Positions 11,436-22,764 of a stretch of 64,000 bases of DNA are shown here, in pieces. The stretch lies in NCBI GenBank assembly GCA_009760855.2, contig WPIO01000009.1, positions 6,466,501 through 6,530,500 of the forward strand. Direction: 5' to 3'. The notes under the pieces are model-generated. The model searched no databases. It had not been told where the DNA came from and saw nothing but the letters and a program-made list of their open reading frames with translations. Every line of letters starts with the position of its first letter. Position 1 is the first letter of the stretch. The stretch comes from Cristatella mucedo (lineage: Eukaryota; Bryozoa; Phylactolaemata; Cristatellidae). The position numbers were made by a program, and so were the translations under genes.

Positions 11436-11722
11436 TAATAATAATATAATAATAATGCACTTGATAAAGCACCCTCAGAGAACTCAATCTCTCTCTTTTG
11501 GTCCCTTTACATTTGCTGCAAAGGGAAATGCAATTGAATGGTGAGTAATATAATGCTTGATAAATAAACAAACGAATAACATGGTTAGGGGTGACATGCA
11601 CAGGGTCAGCATGCAAATGTGGTTAGTGGCAGCATGCAGTGTCAGCACGCATAAGCACATGAAGGACGAATCAGTGGGACCCACTAAATGCTGTCCTAAA
11701 TAGGTGTGTTTTTAAGTTCTTA
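11436..11722 (-). mobile_element. LINE-A 3' end fragment
   Basis: AATAATAATGCACTTGATAA followed by the complement of the LINE-A 3' hairpin and about 200 bp of 3' UTR. Truncated just inside the C-terminal coding part. Confidence 0.85.
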
Positions 11723-11859
11723 ACGTTTGGACCTGCCATAAAACAGTGAACTTTCTTTCGTTAGTAAATAAGGCCTCCAATCTTCGGTTGCACAGCGTTT
11801 TTGCTGCCATGCCTACTGAAGGTAGGCTTCTTTATAGGCCTTTTGCTGTAGAAGAGCTT

Positions 11860-13510
11860 AATAATAATAATAATAATAATGTACTTGATAAATCGCCCTC
11901 AGAGAACTTAATCTCTTTCTAGGCACTTTACATTTGCTGCAAAGGGAAATGCAGCTAAATGGTAAGTAAAATCATGCTTGAAAAACAAACAAAATGAATA
12001 ACATGGTTAGGGGTGACATGCACAGGGTCAGCATGCAAATGTGGTTAGTGGCAGCATGCACAGTGTCAGCACGCATAAGCACGTGAAGGACGAATCATAG
12101 GGACCCACTAAATGCTGTCCTAAATAGGTGTGTTTTTGAGTTCCTTTTGAATGTTGTCAGGTCAGGGGATGTTCTGACACAGGTCGGGAGGGAGTTCCAG
12201 GCTTTGGGAGCATACGAACTAAATGCACGGTCTCCAAAGGATTTGAGGTTTCTACGAGGTATTTGTAGACTGTTGGATTCCGAAAAGCAGGTGTTACGTT
12301 GCTTGGCCTGATGGGGGAGTATATCTACGAGACATGCTGGAGCCAAAGAATGAAATGACCTAAAAGTGAGCGACAAGACCTTGAAGTCAATCTGTTGCTT
12401 GACTGGTAGCCAGTGCAGGTCGGCGAGAAGTGGAGTAATGTGGCAACTGCGACGCTTACGACAGACAAGCCTAGCTGCAGAGTTTTGCACCAGCTGCAAT
12501 CGCCTGATCGCACATGCTGGTAGGCCAGTAAGCAGTGAGTTGCAGAAGTCGAGACGAGATGTCACGAATGCATGGACCAACTTAGACGTGGTATCCTTAT
12601 CTAAAAAAGCCTGAATTTTAGCAATATTATGAAGCTGAAATTAGGCAGATTTGACCGTGGAGCTGATATGGTCGTTTAACGAGAGGTCGCTTTGGAATAT
12701 GACACCTAGATTTCGAGGTGATTCGACAGGAGATATGCTGGCAGAGCCAATTTTGAGCGTCAGCCTTTCCAATTTGTGAATCACACTCGTTTTGCCCATA
12801 ACTAGTAAGTTAGTTTTGTCATCGTTTAGTTTAAGAAAATTTGCTGCCATCCATGTGCGGATGTCATCAATGCATGCGGCAAGTGAGTTGAGAGAATTTG
12901 AGGTGCTCGAAGGCTGGGAGGGATCAAAGCAAAGGTACAACTGAGTGTCATCCGCATAGAAGTGAAAGCCTAGATTGTGCTTGGCAATCACATCAGCAAC
13001 AGGGAGAGTATAAACCGTGAAAAGAACCGGACCTAGCACGGAGCCCTGAGGTACCCCATATTTCAGAGGTACCTCGGATGATCTTTGTCCATTCACGTTA
13101 ATACTCTGGAGTCTCCCATTGAGATAGGACCTGAGCCATTGCAGAGCAGTGCCAGTGGTGCCCAGGCGAGATGAGAGGCGCTCTAGAAGAACTCTGTGAT
13201 CGATAGTATCAAAAGCTGCCGAAAGATCGAGCAAAACAAGTAGAGGCACTCTACCCATGTCTGCATTCCTAAGTAGGTCGTTGAACACCCAAAGCAATGC
13301 TGACTCTTTTGAGTGATTGGCTCTAAAGCAAGACTGGAACTTACTAGCAAGGTGTGAAGTTTCGATATATGAGTCCAGCTGGTCCACCAAGACCCGTTCC
13401 AGTGTCTTTGATAGGAACGGTAGAAGAGAGACTGGGCGGAAGTTGCTCAAGTTCTCTTGGTCTAGAGTCGCCTTCTTGAGGAGCGGCCTGACTACAACGC
13501 TGACTGCAGC
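11860..13510 (-). mobile_element. LINE-A copy, longest and best-preserved RT in the window
   Basis: Minus-strand non-LTR retrotransposon of the Jockey/CR1 group, closest in appearance to L2/Rex1 types. From about 13510: PLLKKATLDQENLSNFRPVS, then LLPFLSKTLERVLVDQL; motif [41 protein letters not shown]; the catalytic FHFYADDTQLYL; then the thumb and C-terminal part (WMAANFLKLNDDKTNLLVMG, SRLDFCNSLLTGLP, LHWLPVKQQIDFKVLSLTFR). The frame is open from before 13450 to 12095 except for one TAA at 12640-12638, where sister copies have Tyr (KSAYFQLHN). No apurinic endonuclease domain is present, so the copy is 5'-truncated. The 3' end is at 11862, with an ATT-repeat tail. Confidence 0.93.
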
Positions 13511-13514
13511 CTTT

Positions 13515-15465
13515 ACTCTTCTTCTGTTTCGTCTGCGAGCTTTTCGTGCTCACCTGCGCATCACTCAGCGAGCGTTGCAAGTAACCGACGGCCCTACTAA
13601 CCGGTATCGCCGAGCGTCTCCTCGTGCGCTTTGGTGCGCTTCCCTAAAGAACGCTACTCGTGTGCTTGTGCTGCATGCTGCCCTGTGCATGTGCATGTGC
13701 ATCGATACGGTCGGATGGCTGTGGCCAGGGTCACTTAGTGTCTGCCCAATTTCTCCAGCGTGCTAGCTCGTCAAGAATATGTTGCACTTTCTATTAGGCA
13801 AACGACTGCAGACTGTTGTGTACGTGCTGGACCTGCCCAGCTGTGCACCATAGGCGGAAGTATGCTCCACCTCCTCCTCGTGACCGTTTTGTTTGCGCAA
13901 TCGCTCGGGTGAATGCCGGCACATGCCTGCTTATTTAATATCTCGTGTGTTGTTCAGTTGCCTTTGAGCTCGAGCGAGCCGCAGATGAACGGCTGGCCGT
14001 GAATCGCGTAGCAAGGACATTTTTTCCAAGCCCCTCATTTGTGGCTCGTGGTTCGTCGTTGCAGCATTGCTGAAGCTCTGCAGCCTGCAGCTGCGTATCC
14101 GCCCCGCCCTCCGAAGTCTCTTTCGAGAGCGGATTCTAGGGCAGGCCGGTGTGTCGCACAGCAGCATGCCGGAATCGATACGCCTCGCTGCAGGTGAGCA
14201 CGCCGAGCGGCGACAGCTTTGTCGACAGCTTTGGTTCGCCTGGGAGTGGCGCGCCACAGCTGCCGTGGCGTGCGGGCTGCTGCATCGATCTGCCGCGCTG
14301 TCTGGTCAGGCCGAGCGCAGAGCGACGCGAGGCCACGGACTGGCGCTGCACGCATTGCTCTGCAAAGTCCGCCTGCTCTCCTGCTTCCTGCCGCTAGTCG
14401 CCGGCAAGTGCGCCGGCCAGCCTCAGCGGGCTCGTGATGCATGTCGTGGACCGTGAGGTCACAGGAGAGGGCTTCTGTCCCGATGGTAGCAGATATCTTT
14501 GTCGGTCGGTTGACATCAACAATCTCCGACTGGGCGGTTCCAGCTGGGGGTGCTTGCAAAGCACTTGATGGCCAGCTGTCCATAAATTTGGGGCAGGAGT
14601 CTTCAATCTCGTCGACTTTTTTGGCACGAGATCTCAATCCCGATCCTAGTCGACAGCTTTGTTCACCAACCTGCCTTAGTAAATGTTCCCTCCAAAGCTA
14701 CGCCTACAATGACGACGTCGGCATCAATTGATGGATATTATTAAACAAAGTGTCGATATCTAACAACCTTATTAATTGTCTTTATCTTTCTGGCATGGGA
14801 TAGAGTAGAGTTAATGGACTGGTTGAAGCTTAAGTATTGCTGCTCAGCGAAAACCGACATCTTAAGGAACACAGATCGTATGCTGCTGTGGAATCATTTG
14901 TCCTATTTTAATCAATTTAAACGGCATATGCTCACCCCCTTCTAATTCGAGTGGATAGCACTTTTGCTTGCCTCTTCGAAGTCAAGTGGTAGACTTACCT
15001 AGTTTTGATCATGAGAGTCATGGTATGCGGTTAATAAGTGACCTCAGCAATGCATCAGCAACTTTGATCACAGTGCTTGGATGTTAGCTCGTGGTTGGCT
15101 AGCTGTCTACAATCACGTCGCTTGAGTTGGCTGTGAAGTGAAGTGTGAGGCCAGTATACCAAGCTGGAGAACTACTTGCAGAGGCTCTAGAGCAACTGTT
15201 TTGACACTGGTATTTAGGACTAGCTCAACTAAGGTTTCGCAAAACCTGTCCGTCCCTTTCGATGTTCTGCTCGGGCTGCTGCCGACTGATCTCATGGGGT
15301 CGATCGAGAAAGGAAGATCGTCCCGACTCACGACGATTTAACGTTTCCAATACGTGACCCACTCAGAAGATTAACCGATCATGCGATGACCATCTGGAGC
15401 CCTGCTGAAGGCTACTGCGAACTGCCATCACTGGGCCCCAGGGTCAGCTCGATGCATCTCTGCCT
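13515..15465. other. Unassigned, GC-rich part at 13.95-14.65 kb
   Basis: A minus-strand frame at 14637-14035 is open for 200 codons. Its first part (KKVDEIEDSCPKFMDSWPSS, then SEIVDVNRPTKISATIGTEA) looks more protein-like than the Arg/Ala-rich remainder; I cannot assign it. A second minus frame at 15331-15113 ends in VLQLGILASHFTSQPTQAT before a stop and could be a terminal exon. Neither has a convincing splice site or known motif. Confidence 0.3.
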
Positions 15466-15469
15466 CTGA

Positions 15470-18400
15470 AAAAGCCCGAACGAAATTACTGCTCTTTCTC
15501 TGCACGGACTAGTGCCGCGAGACCAGTTCCCTGGCTCCTTGGCATGGTCGGCTGCAGCGTGCTCAGTGTCGACTGTTGCAGAAGAGAGCCAAGCTGTTGC
15601 CAAAGCTGCCAGCGTCGTATGCAAAGGCGGCGTTATTGCCGTGCCGACGGACACGATCTATGGAATTGCGGGCCTTGCACAGGACAGAACCGTGGTCGAC
15701 CGGATCTACGAGATCAAGAGGCGTGATGCCGGCAAGCCACTGGCCATATGCATAACCGACGTGAAAGACTTGCACACGTACGGTCGCCACCGCATGTCTT
15801 ACTGGGCGGCTGGTGCTGCCGCTAAGCTTCGTTGCCTTGGTTTGCCGCGGCTGCTCTTGTTTGCATTGCCAGGATCGGCATCGTCGACATGCCCAAACAT
15901 AGCCTGTCACCCTGTCTTCACCTACTCCGTGCGCAGGTGGTGCAATGTGACTGTGGCCGATGAGTTCTTGAACGAGCTTCTACCCGGACCGGTCACCTTG
16001 GTTTTCGAGAGGAAGCCAGCATTGAATCCATCGCTGAATCCGTCAGTGTCCCGAATCGGCATAAGGATTCCTGATAATGACTTCATACGGCAGCTTACTG
16101 CAACTGTGGGCAGCCCTCTGGCACTGACGAGTGCCAACTTCAGCTCCGAGCCGAGCTCGCTGTGCATCGAGGTGAGGAGAGCAGCTACGGCCGCGTCCAG
16201 CGTATTAAGACCCGGATCGTATTAGCGTCTCTCGTCGTTTACTGACCGACCTCATGTCTAAGTCTGAGACAGATGTCCTTGTCTGAGACAAGACTTGAGT
16301 CATGTCTGGGACAAGACTTAAGCCCCATTACTGCTTCCGTCGGAGGTGGCAACGTTTGTAGCTGCCCACCATAACATGCGGCGCAAAAATCTCATGCATG
16401 TCCTGATGCTCAGGTCCATTGCTCCTGCATCCTGCAGAGGCCGTTGCGATTCCAATCACAAAGAAATCGACACGCACACCGTACCTGAACTTGCGTAGCT
16501 TCTGCTCTGTCCCCCTTCTGCTGATCCTGTCAGCTGCTGAATAGAGTAGCGGCAGACCAGCTAGAAGCTCTTATATTTAAGAATCGAATCTAGCAAGTTG
16601 AAGTCAGGATTCAGAGTTAATCACCCCCTCCAGAGCGCTACTGCGATTGCATTACGACCTTAGCAGGAATGTTGACTTAGGTAGTTTTTTTCGGGTGGAC
16701 CTCTTGGCAGTGTCTGCTACAATTGATCACCCTATCCTTCACGAGTACATATCATCTGACCTGGGCATCACTGGCATTGCACTGCAGTGGGTACCCCACA
16801 TGTCTGTTTCAATGTCAAGTGTCTTTTCACTATTAGTACTCTCCTCCTTGCCACTGTATTTGCCCATCACAGTCTGTGCTTCAATTTCTGTTTAGATAGC
16901 ACGCATGTGTGCATATTCTTTTATCTCTCATCTCCTTACCTTGCCATCTAGCGTATCTTGCAGCCTGTATTGCTGACATTCACACTTGGATAGCAAAAGA
17001 TTTTCTCCAATTGAATGACAAGAAAACCAACTTGATAGTCACGGGCAAATCTTGTGTCGGCAGAAAGTGGTTAGCTTGATCCGCAAAGCTTTGCTTGTCC
17101 AGCATATCCCATAGCCTTTGCATGGTATCTAGGGGCGTCCTGTTCCACAGTGACCTTTAGCAAGATGACCACCTCAGGTCCGCAGCCAAGTTTGTTGGCT
17201 TTGAGCTGTGTATTAGTCGCCTCGTTCTTTTCCCCTGGCTAGAACCCGTCTAATACTTACTTCTCTGGCTTTCCCATTACTGCCTGGGTCTCCAACAGTA
17301 ATAGTAATAATAATAAATAGACATTTATACAGCACCCCAAGACAACTAAAAAATCTTTTTTCTAGGCACTTTACACAGGCTGCAAAGGAAGCATGTTAAT
17401 TGGTTAGTGATGGCATGCACAGTGTCACCATGCAGAAGCACAGGGGAAAATTCACGGACTCAAGTCAATGTTCTGATTAACAGGCATGTTGTTAGCTTCT
17501 TTTTAAATATCATCAGTCAGGGGATGTCGTGACGTAAGTCGGAATGTGAGCTCGAGGCTTTGGAAGCTGACGAACTAAAGGCACGGTCTCCGAATTTGTG
17601 GCTGGTGTAAGGCACAGCTGACTAGAGTGAGCAGAGCTGGTCGTACGATGCCTAGGCTGATTGGGAAGTAGCTCTTCTATATATATAGACTGTAGCTAGA
17701 GAATAAGAAGGGCTTCAAACGTGAGTGACAGAATCTCAACGTCGATGCGCTGCTTGATGGTGAGCCAGGGCAGGTCGGTGAGAAGTGGTGTGATATGGTA
17801 ACTGTGACGTTAACGACAGATAAACCTGACAGCTTAGCTTTGCAACAACGGTAAGCCCCCGATTGCACAGGCCGGTAGACCTGCAAGTTGCTTAGGTCAT
17901 GAAGGGGTGTAGCAAATGAGTGGGCCAACTTGGATGTGGTATCCCTGTCTCAGCAGGCCCGAATTTTTGTGATGTTATGTAGCTGAAAGTAGGTAGACTT
18001 ACCCGCGGAGCTGACACGGTCGTCTAGTAAAAGGTCACTTTGGTACAGGACAGCCAGATTTCGTGCAGATGCTACATGAGATAAGCTGGCAAAGCCCATT
18101 TTTGTGCGACCATCACCACATGCTCGAAATTTAGGCGTCGTTTTCGATAGCTGCCTCAATTTTTAAAAGCTTCAGTCATAAGACTGCTTCTACAGCTAGC
18201 CATCACGTCCGATCCCTATCCAAGATTAGGAGCTGTCTTCTACAGTGGCTTGCAAAAAATTTAAGTAACTAACTCCTTAGTTCTGTCTCGGCTTGATTAT
18301 TGTAATTCCCTTTTGCCTGGGCTACCAAAGAAAGCAACTAGGCCACTTCAGCTGACTGTGAATATGGCTGCAAGGCTCGTCGTGCAAGTCCCAGAGGTTT

Positions 18401-20808
18401 GAGCACGCGTCTCCTTTGCTAAAAGAGCTAGGATGAATGCTGGTTGAGCAACGGATACAGAGCAAAGTTCCTATGCTGACCCACAAGGCCCGCCACGGCT
18501 TGGCTCCTTTGTACCTATCTGAACTGCTGTACCAGTTTCAGCCTCTTTGCACTCTCAGGTCCTGTATGGACAATAAATTAGCTGTCCCATTCCTCTGTTT
18601 AAAGACCATTGGCGACAGAGCCTTAGCTCTGCAGGTCCTAGGCTATGGAACTTGCTTCCACAATTCTTACGCAACGACAACTACTCTCCTACTGCCGACT
18701 ATGGCTCATCCTTTTCAGCAGTCCTGAGCTGTTACTTCCATGCTACTCACTACCTCAACTGCTGTCCTGACTCTGCTATGCTTCCCACTTTCTCTTTGTT
18801 GCGTGAGACAAAGTCTGTTGGCTACCGAATGCATACCGAAAGCCGCTTAGGCTGTGAGTGCTCTATAAAAAACACTCCTGTGTAACACCCACATAGTCTT
18901 TGTCTCTGTAGAGTTACAGACGGAGATACATTACATTTTAAGGGTTAGCTTTTGTAATTTCTGAATAACACCATATTTGCCTAGAACTAGTAGGTTGGTT
19001 TTATCACGTCATTCAGTCAGAGTAAATCTGCTGCCACCCAATAGTAAATGTCAGCCGTACATGCTCACGAAACAAGTTGAGGAATTTCGACGTCCTGGAA
19101 TGCAGGGAGTGATCAAAGCACAGGTACAGGTGTGTGAAAAAGTTAAAGCCTGGATTGAGTTTGGCGATCATACCGGTAAGAGGGAGATTATACATTGTGA
19201 AAAGAAGTGGATCAATCACTTAGCCCCGGGGAACACTTCCCCCTACTTGAGAAGCTCTTCGGATTATTGCTGCCCTTAGAGCATAGGTGAAATCAATGCT
19301 ATCGAGTTTCCCGCTGAGATTGGACCTAAACTGTAGCAGTGCAGTGCTAATGATGCCTAGGCAAGATGAGGGTTGCCCAATCAATGTCGCCGAGAGATCC
19401 AGGAAAACAAGCAGAGAGCAGGCTCTATTAAGTCTCCTTAGTAAGAAGTTCGTTATGCTTTCAAAGCAGAGCTGAGTGGAGTGATCAGTGCTCGAACCTT
19501 ACTGGAACTAACTTGCTAGGTTTGAAGTTTCTCAGACTCTTAGGTTCTCTAGTCGTTAAGAGGCTGTGTCTGTAATTTGAAGACCTGGCCTTTATCTACT
19601 ATTCTACCAAAGCCTGGAACTTACTGCAGACGGACATTGCCACGTAGCTAAACAAAAGCCCACTTTTTTTGACACGGCTTTTGCTTAGTTGACACAAACT
19701 GTCCTTGACGTGCTGAAAGTGTGCATGCTATCATCTCTAAATCTTGACACGTTTCCTATCCGACACGTTTTAAGTGCTTAGAAAGAGATTGATTTCTCTA
19801 AGGAAGCGATATACATGTTTTTGTCATTGTATTATTTATTTCTAGCCTCTAATCTAGATTATGGAATGTTGAAGTTAATTGTCCTCCAAACGATAAAGAA
19901 TCGCCCACTGCAGGAATCGAACCCACGACTTCGGGACCGAGGTCGTGAAAGCAACCGCCTTACCTAGTGTGACACCACGGCTCACTGAACATGAGGCTAG
20001 CCATCGGTTGTTACTGGTAAGGGGTGGAGATCGGTGGCCGACCGGAAGGATTTGAATATTGTGGACCGAGTCTAGATAATAGCAGAAGGCCTACTTCTTG
20101 GCTACCACTTCCTGTCCTCCTGGCTCAGCCTTGGTTTGAATTTTTCTTTCTTTCTATGAGATGACATCTGCTGATTACCGACTTTGCACCGACTGCTGTC
20201 AAGGCTTTTGCTGCACTATGTGGGGCAATCTATAGGAAATAGCGTCAAAGTCCACATCGCTTTTTGCAATTTTTTCCATTGCAACACAGGCTTCACTTAC
20301 TGCTGCTACTTGAGTTAGCTTTTGTACCAGGCCGTTCACTGCCCATTGGATAGGTGGCATAGCTGGGGGGGGGGTGAGGTAATGCCTCCGAGGTTATCGT
20401 CATTTGGTAACCCAGCTCAGCTGGTTTGGTCTAGCGGTTAAGGTGCTCGCCCCGACCAAGGTCTGACTGAGGTCGTGGGCTCGAGCCCCGAGGCATATGT
20501 GAAGCCCCTGAATAGAGATTAAGTTCCCTTGGGGCGCTATATAAATGAATTATATTTTTTCATATTTTATGATGCTGTTTGATGTAGTTATTTATTGTCA
20601 TTTATCGTTCACTTTACACCCAAGTGCCGATGTGTTCATTCAGGAATACTGTTAATCTGTTGCTTTTTAAGGAGTTCCAAAGCTTGTGGCCACTTCTTGA
20701 TGCCGTCGTCGACGGCGGCCAACTTCATAACACTCCGCTTAGCCGGCTAGGGTCGACGGTCGTCGACTTGTCGACTGTGGGGCGCTATGCGATCATCCGC
20801 AATGGAAG
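15470..20808 (+). CDS. YRDC: YRDC-like threonylcarbamoyl-AMP synthase, partial (three exons)
   Basis: The YrdC/Sua5 family makes threonylcarbamoyl-AMP from threonine, bicarbonate and ATP, the first step of t6A37 tRNA modification. Exons: up to 15777 (frame open from 15470), 15937-16171 and 20672-20808. Junctions CACAC|GTACGG, GCGCAG|G, ATCGAG|GTGAGG, TTTAAG|GAG and GGAAG|GTAGGC give continuous phases. Motifs in order: GGVIAVPTDTIYGIAGLA, KRRDAGKPLAI, LNELLPGPVTLVFER, VSRIGIRIPDNDFI, SPLALTSANFSSEPSSL, EFQSLWPLLDAVVDGGQ, SRLGSTVVDLS, YAIIRNG. These follow human YRDC, including the 23-residue spacing from VKDL to LLPG across intron 1. No ATG exists in the first exon frame after the stop at 15467, so a further 5' exon is expected. 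The last exon (after IIRNG) was not found. Intron 2 is 4.5 kb and carries nested LINE copies and a SINE-1. Confidence 0.93.
16630..17245 (+). mobile_element. Degenerate LINE-A RT fragment in YRDC intron
   Basis: Scattered LINE-A matches in frame fragments: DLLAVSATIDHPILHEYIS (motif A region), GITGIALQW, then DIHTWIAKDFLQLNDKKTNL. Many indels; much older than the 11.9-kb copy. Confidence 0.65.
17297..19560 (-). mobile_element. Old LINE-A copy split by a LINE-B insertion
   Basis: The 3' part lies at 17297-18095 (tail complement AATAATAATAAATAGACATT and C-terminal coding remnants). The 5' part resumes at 18938 with the complement of the LVMGK/WMAANF region and continues through remnants of the YADD and [10 protein letters not shown] regions to about 19560. 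The two halves abut collinearly when 18096-18937 is removed. Confidence 0.8.
18096..18937 (+). mobile_element. LINE-B copy nested in LINE-A
   Basis: Starts within the LINE-B thumb region (TGCGACCATCACCACATGCT) and runs to the family 3' end (AGCCGCTTAGGCTGTGAG ... GAGATACATTACATT). T-runs flank both sides (CCATTTTT on the left, TTTTAAGGG on the right), consistent with a short target duplication. Confidence 0.85.
19896..19985 (-). mobile_element. SINE-2 partial copy
   Basis: Complement of the family head: AATCGCCCACTGCAGGAATC, then GAACCCACGACTTC (box B) and CAACCGCCTTACCTAGTG. Confidence 0.75.
20412..20555 (+). mobile_element. SINE-1 copy in YRDC intron 2
   Basis: Near-complete unit. Head GCTGGTTTGGTCTAGCGG (box A TGGTCTAGCGG), box-B-like GGGCTCGAGCCCC, spacer GGCATATGTGAAGC, tail AGAGATTAAGTTCCCT then GGGGCGCTATATAAATGAAT. 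It sits about 115 bp upstream of YRDC exon 3. Confidence 0.9.
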
Positions 20809-21144
20809 GTAGGCTTCTCGACATCTGAACGTGCTGCTGTTTATCTGGAGAAGGGAGCAAGTAGAACACCGCTTGCCCGCACGAGAGTGTCCTGCGCTTT
20901 CTTTGCATGCGATGCTGCCATTTCAGCAGCAGCAGTAGCAATGGAGGCATTTAGTGGCAGTAGCAGTCGCTTGAAGATGGCAACGATGCCGTGCTCTTTG
21001 CTGTTGCCACCGTGCCGTGTTGCTGAACCATGGCTCCGAGGGATGTGTCCCAGTGCTTAGCAAGCTTCGTTCGCTAAGAACACATATGTGCAGTGTGCAT
21101 GGATGCATGTTATGCATGCCTGCAACTGTTACTTCGAAGGCCAC

Positions 21145-21685
21145 AGTGACAAGAGTATGTTATGCTGGAGAGGTTTCCGTAGGGCACTCAACTCCTCCGG
21201 TGGCTTTAGGTGCACATTCAGTAGCCAATGGACTTGATCGCGCACACACCAGAGAGAAATGGATGGTCAAAGCTGGATCAGGAGGGCAGCCGGGGAACTA
21301 GGTAGCTTAGAAGGAGTGCAGTCCCATGACGCCTTGACAGGATGTGTGCGGGTCTGCAGAAGGAGAGAAGATGCCGTTGCATATGAATTGTAGAGTTCCT
21401 TCGAGTGAATTCCAAAAGCATAGTACTCACACAGCATCTGCTTCTGTTGCCAATAGTCTTAAAATGAAAAGTTTCTACTGGCTAATTTCTTACCCATAGA
21501 GGATCTGAGGGCACGAGGAGGCTAAACTGTTGCAGCAGTTCAGCTAGGTTTGATGGAGCCCAGCCACGGGTGAAAGGAAGAGTTTTGTTTGGTAAGCAGT
21601 TTATCAACCGGAAGCTTCTTTAGCAAAGGAGACAAATGGCCGAATTTCTTGGATTTATTGCCCAACTTTGCAGCCGTGTTCATCA
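21145..21685 (-). mobile_element. Degenerate LINE-B copy
   Basis: Reverse-orientation matches to the LINE-B 3' half (complement of the GCTGAACTGCTGCA region at 21527 and the [11 protein letters not shown] region at 21610), heavily rearranged. Confidence 0.6.
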
Positions 21686-21689
21686 AGAA

Positions 21690-22280
21690 ATGTGTAGGCA
21701 TAATGGCTCTTTTTGGCATTTGCTCGTGAGGTGCTGGATAAATGGGTATTAGCTGGATAGATGGGGTTCGGTGAGCGATCAGGGACCAACCTGCAGTGGA
21801 GCTCCGAGAATGGCGGCCAGTTTGGTTGGCCCTTAACCTTCATACCACATGCACCCAACTTGGGGGGGGGGAGCAACAGGTATGAGTCGGAATAAACTGG
21901 ATAATATGATTCTATGAGCTGTATTATATCTGGCAATTGAGCTGTTGTGCTGGTTCTTGTACATTTTTTGGCTACACTCAACAGATAAATTATTTCGTGG
22001 TCGATAGATAATTGAGCTCTTTTTCTCATCAACTAACTGGGAATGAGTATTTTTAAATCCGGCTTTTATGCATCTTCCGAGCTATGTTAGGTATTTTACT
22101 TTTAGATGAAGACTGAACTTTAATGCTAGCGTTCGAAGAATAGGCCGATTGTAGGGCCGTTTGAACGTACGACAAGAACCTCAAGAGTGCATGCCACCTA
22201 GGCCCCTTACTGCTGTACGTAGTAGTGCTGCCAATGTTTGGTTCTCAGCCGATCTAAGGTGCTGGAAGTTGCCAATAAAG
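21690..22280. other. No gene recognised
   Basis: A minus-strand frame of 125 codons (22032-21655) lacks recognisable motifs; a G-run sits at 21862-21870. Confidence 0.3.
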
Positions 22281-22289
22281 TAAATGTTA

Positions 22290-22760
22290 GTTCATGAACT
22301 CGATTGATTAGCCCAGTGGCAAGGCGCTTGCACATGATTTCTAGTTCTGTAGCAGGCAATTCTGTATTCCCTACTGCAAGCGCCTTGGGGAAGAAGGCGA
22401 CGACAATACAGTTCGAGTCTTGTCAAGTTACGGACTCCTGGAATACAACAACGAAAAAATCTCACTTGCCTCCAGCAAGGATCAAGTGTTAAGGCTGTGC
22501 TGTTTCTAGATAAATCAGGCTGTTGAATCAGCCCACCGTTACTCTCTCGATCTCGTTACACCGTTACCGTTTACTCTCTCGATCCCGTGACCCAAGAGGT
22601 TTTGCAACCGTGAGCCTATCGGTATAACCTTTAAGGCTTTCTTTTCTTTGTATTTTTTAGTGCTTATGACAATACAGTTCGAGTCTTGACAAGTTATGGA
22701 CTGCTGGAATGCAGCAACGAAAAAACCCCTCACCTCCAGTAAGGACCAGGTGTGAAGACG
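22290..22760 (+). repeat. Duplicated ~90-bp segment with tRNA-like head
   Basis: A tRNA-like start (GATTAGCCCAGTGGCAAGG) is followed by ACAATACAGTTCGAGTCTTG at 22405. About 270 bp further on, at 22669, a diverged second copy runs from the same 20-mer through AAGTTATGGACTGCTGGAAT to CCTCACCTCCAGTAAGGACC. Probably a third, low-copy SINE type or a local duplication. Confidence 0.6.
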
Positions 22761-22764
22761 GGTC

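Noticed and set aside
12366-12614. Plus-strand frames over LINE-A (MSDKTLKSICCLTGSQ...)
   Set aside because: Antisense shadow of the LINE-A RT; the same peptide recurs at 24484 and 60465 because the repeats recur.
15512-16225. A single 237-codon YRDC reading frame starting at GTG
   Set aside because: The frame reads through an intron: 15778-15936 encodes unrelated residues (HRMSYWAAGAAAKL...) that break the YrdC motif order. The splice sites at 15777 and 15937 restore exact family spacing, and a GTG start is not expected in an animal gene.
20412-20555. Functional tRNA gene
   Set aside because: Box-A and box-B-like motifs are present, but no cloverleaf with a paired acceptor stem could be drawn, and the same unit recurs many times with a LINE-type tail: it is a SINE.
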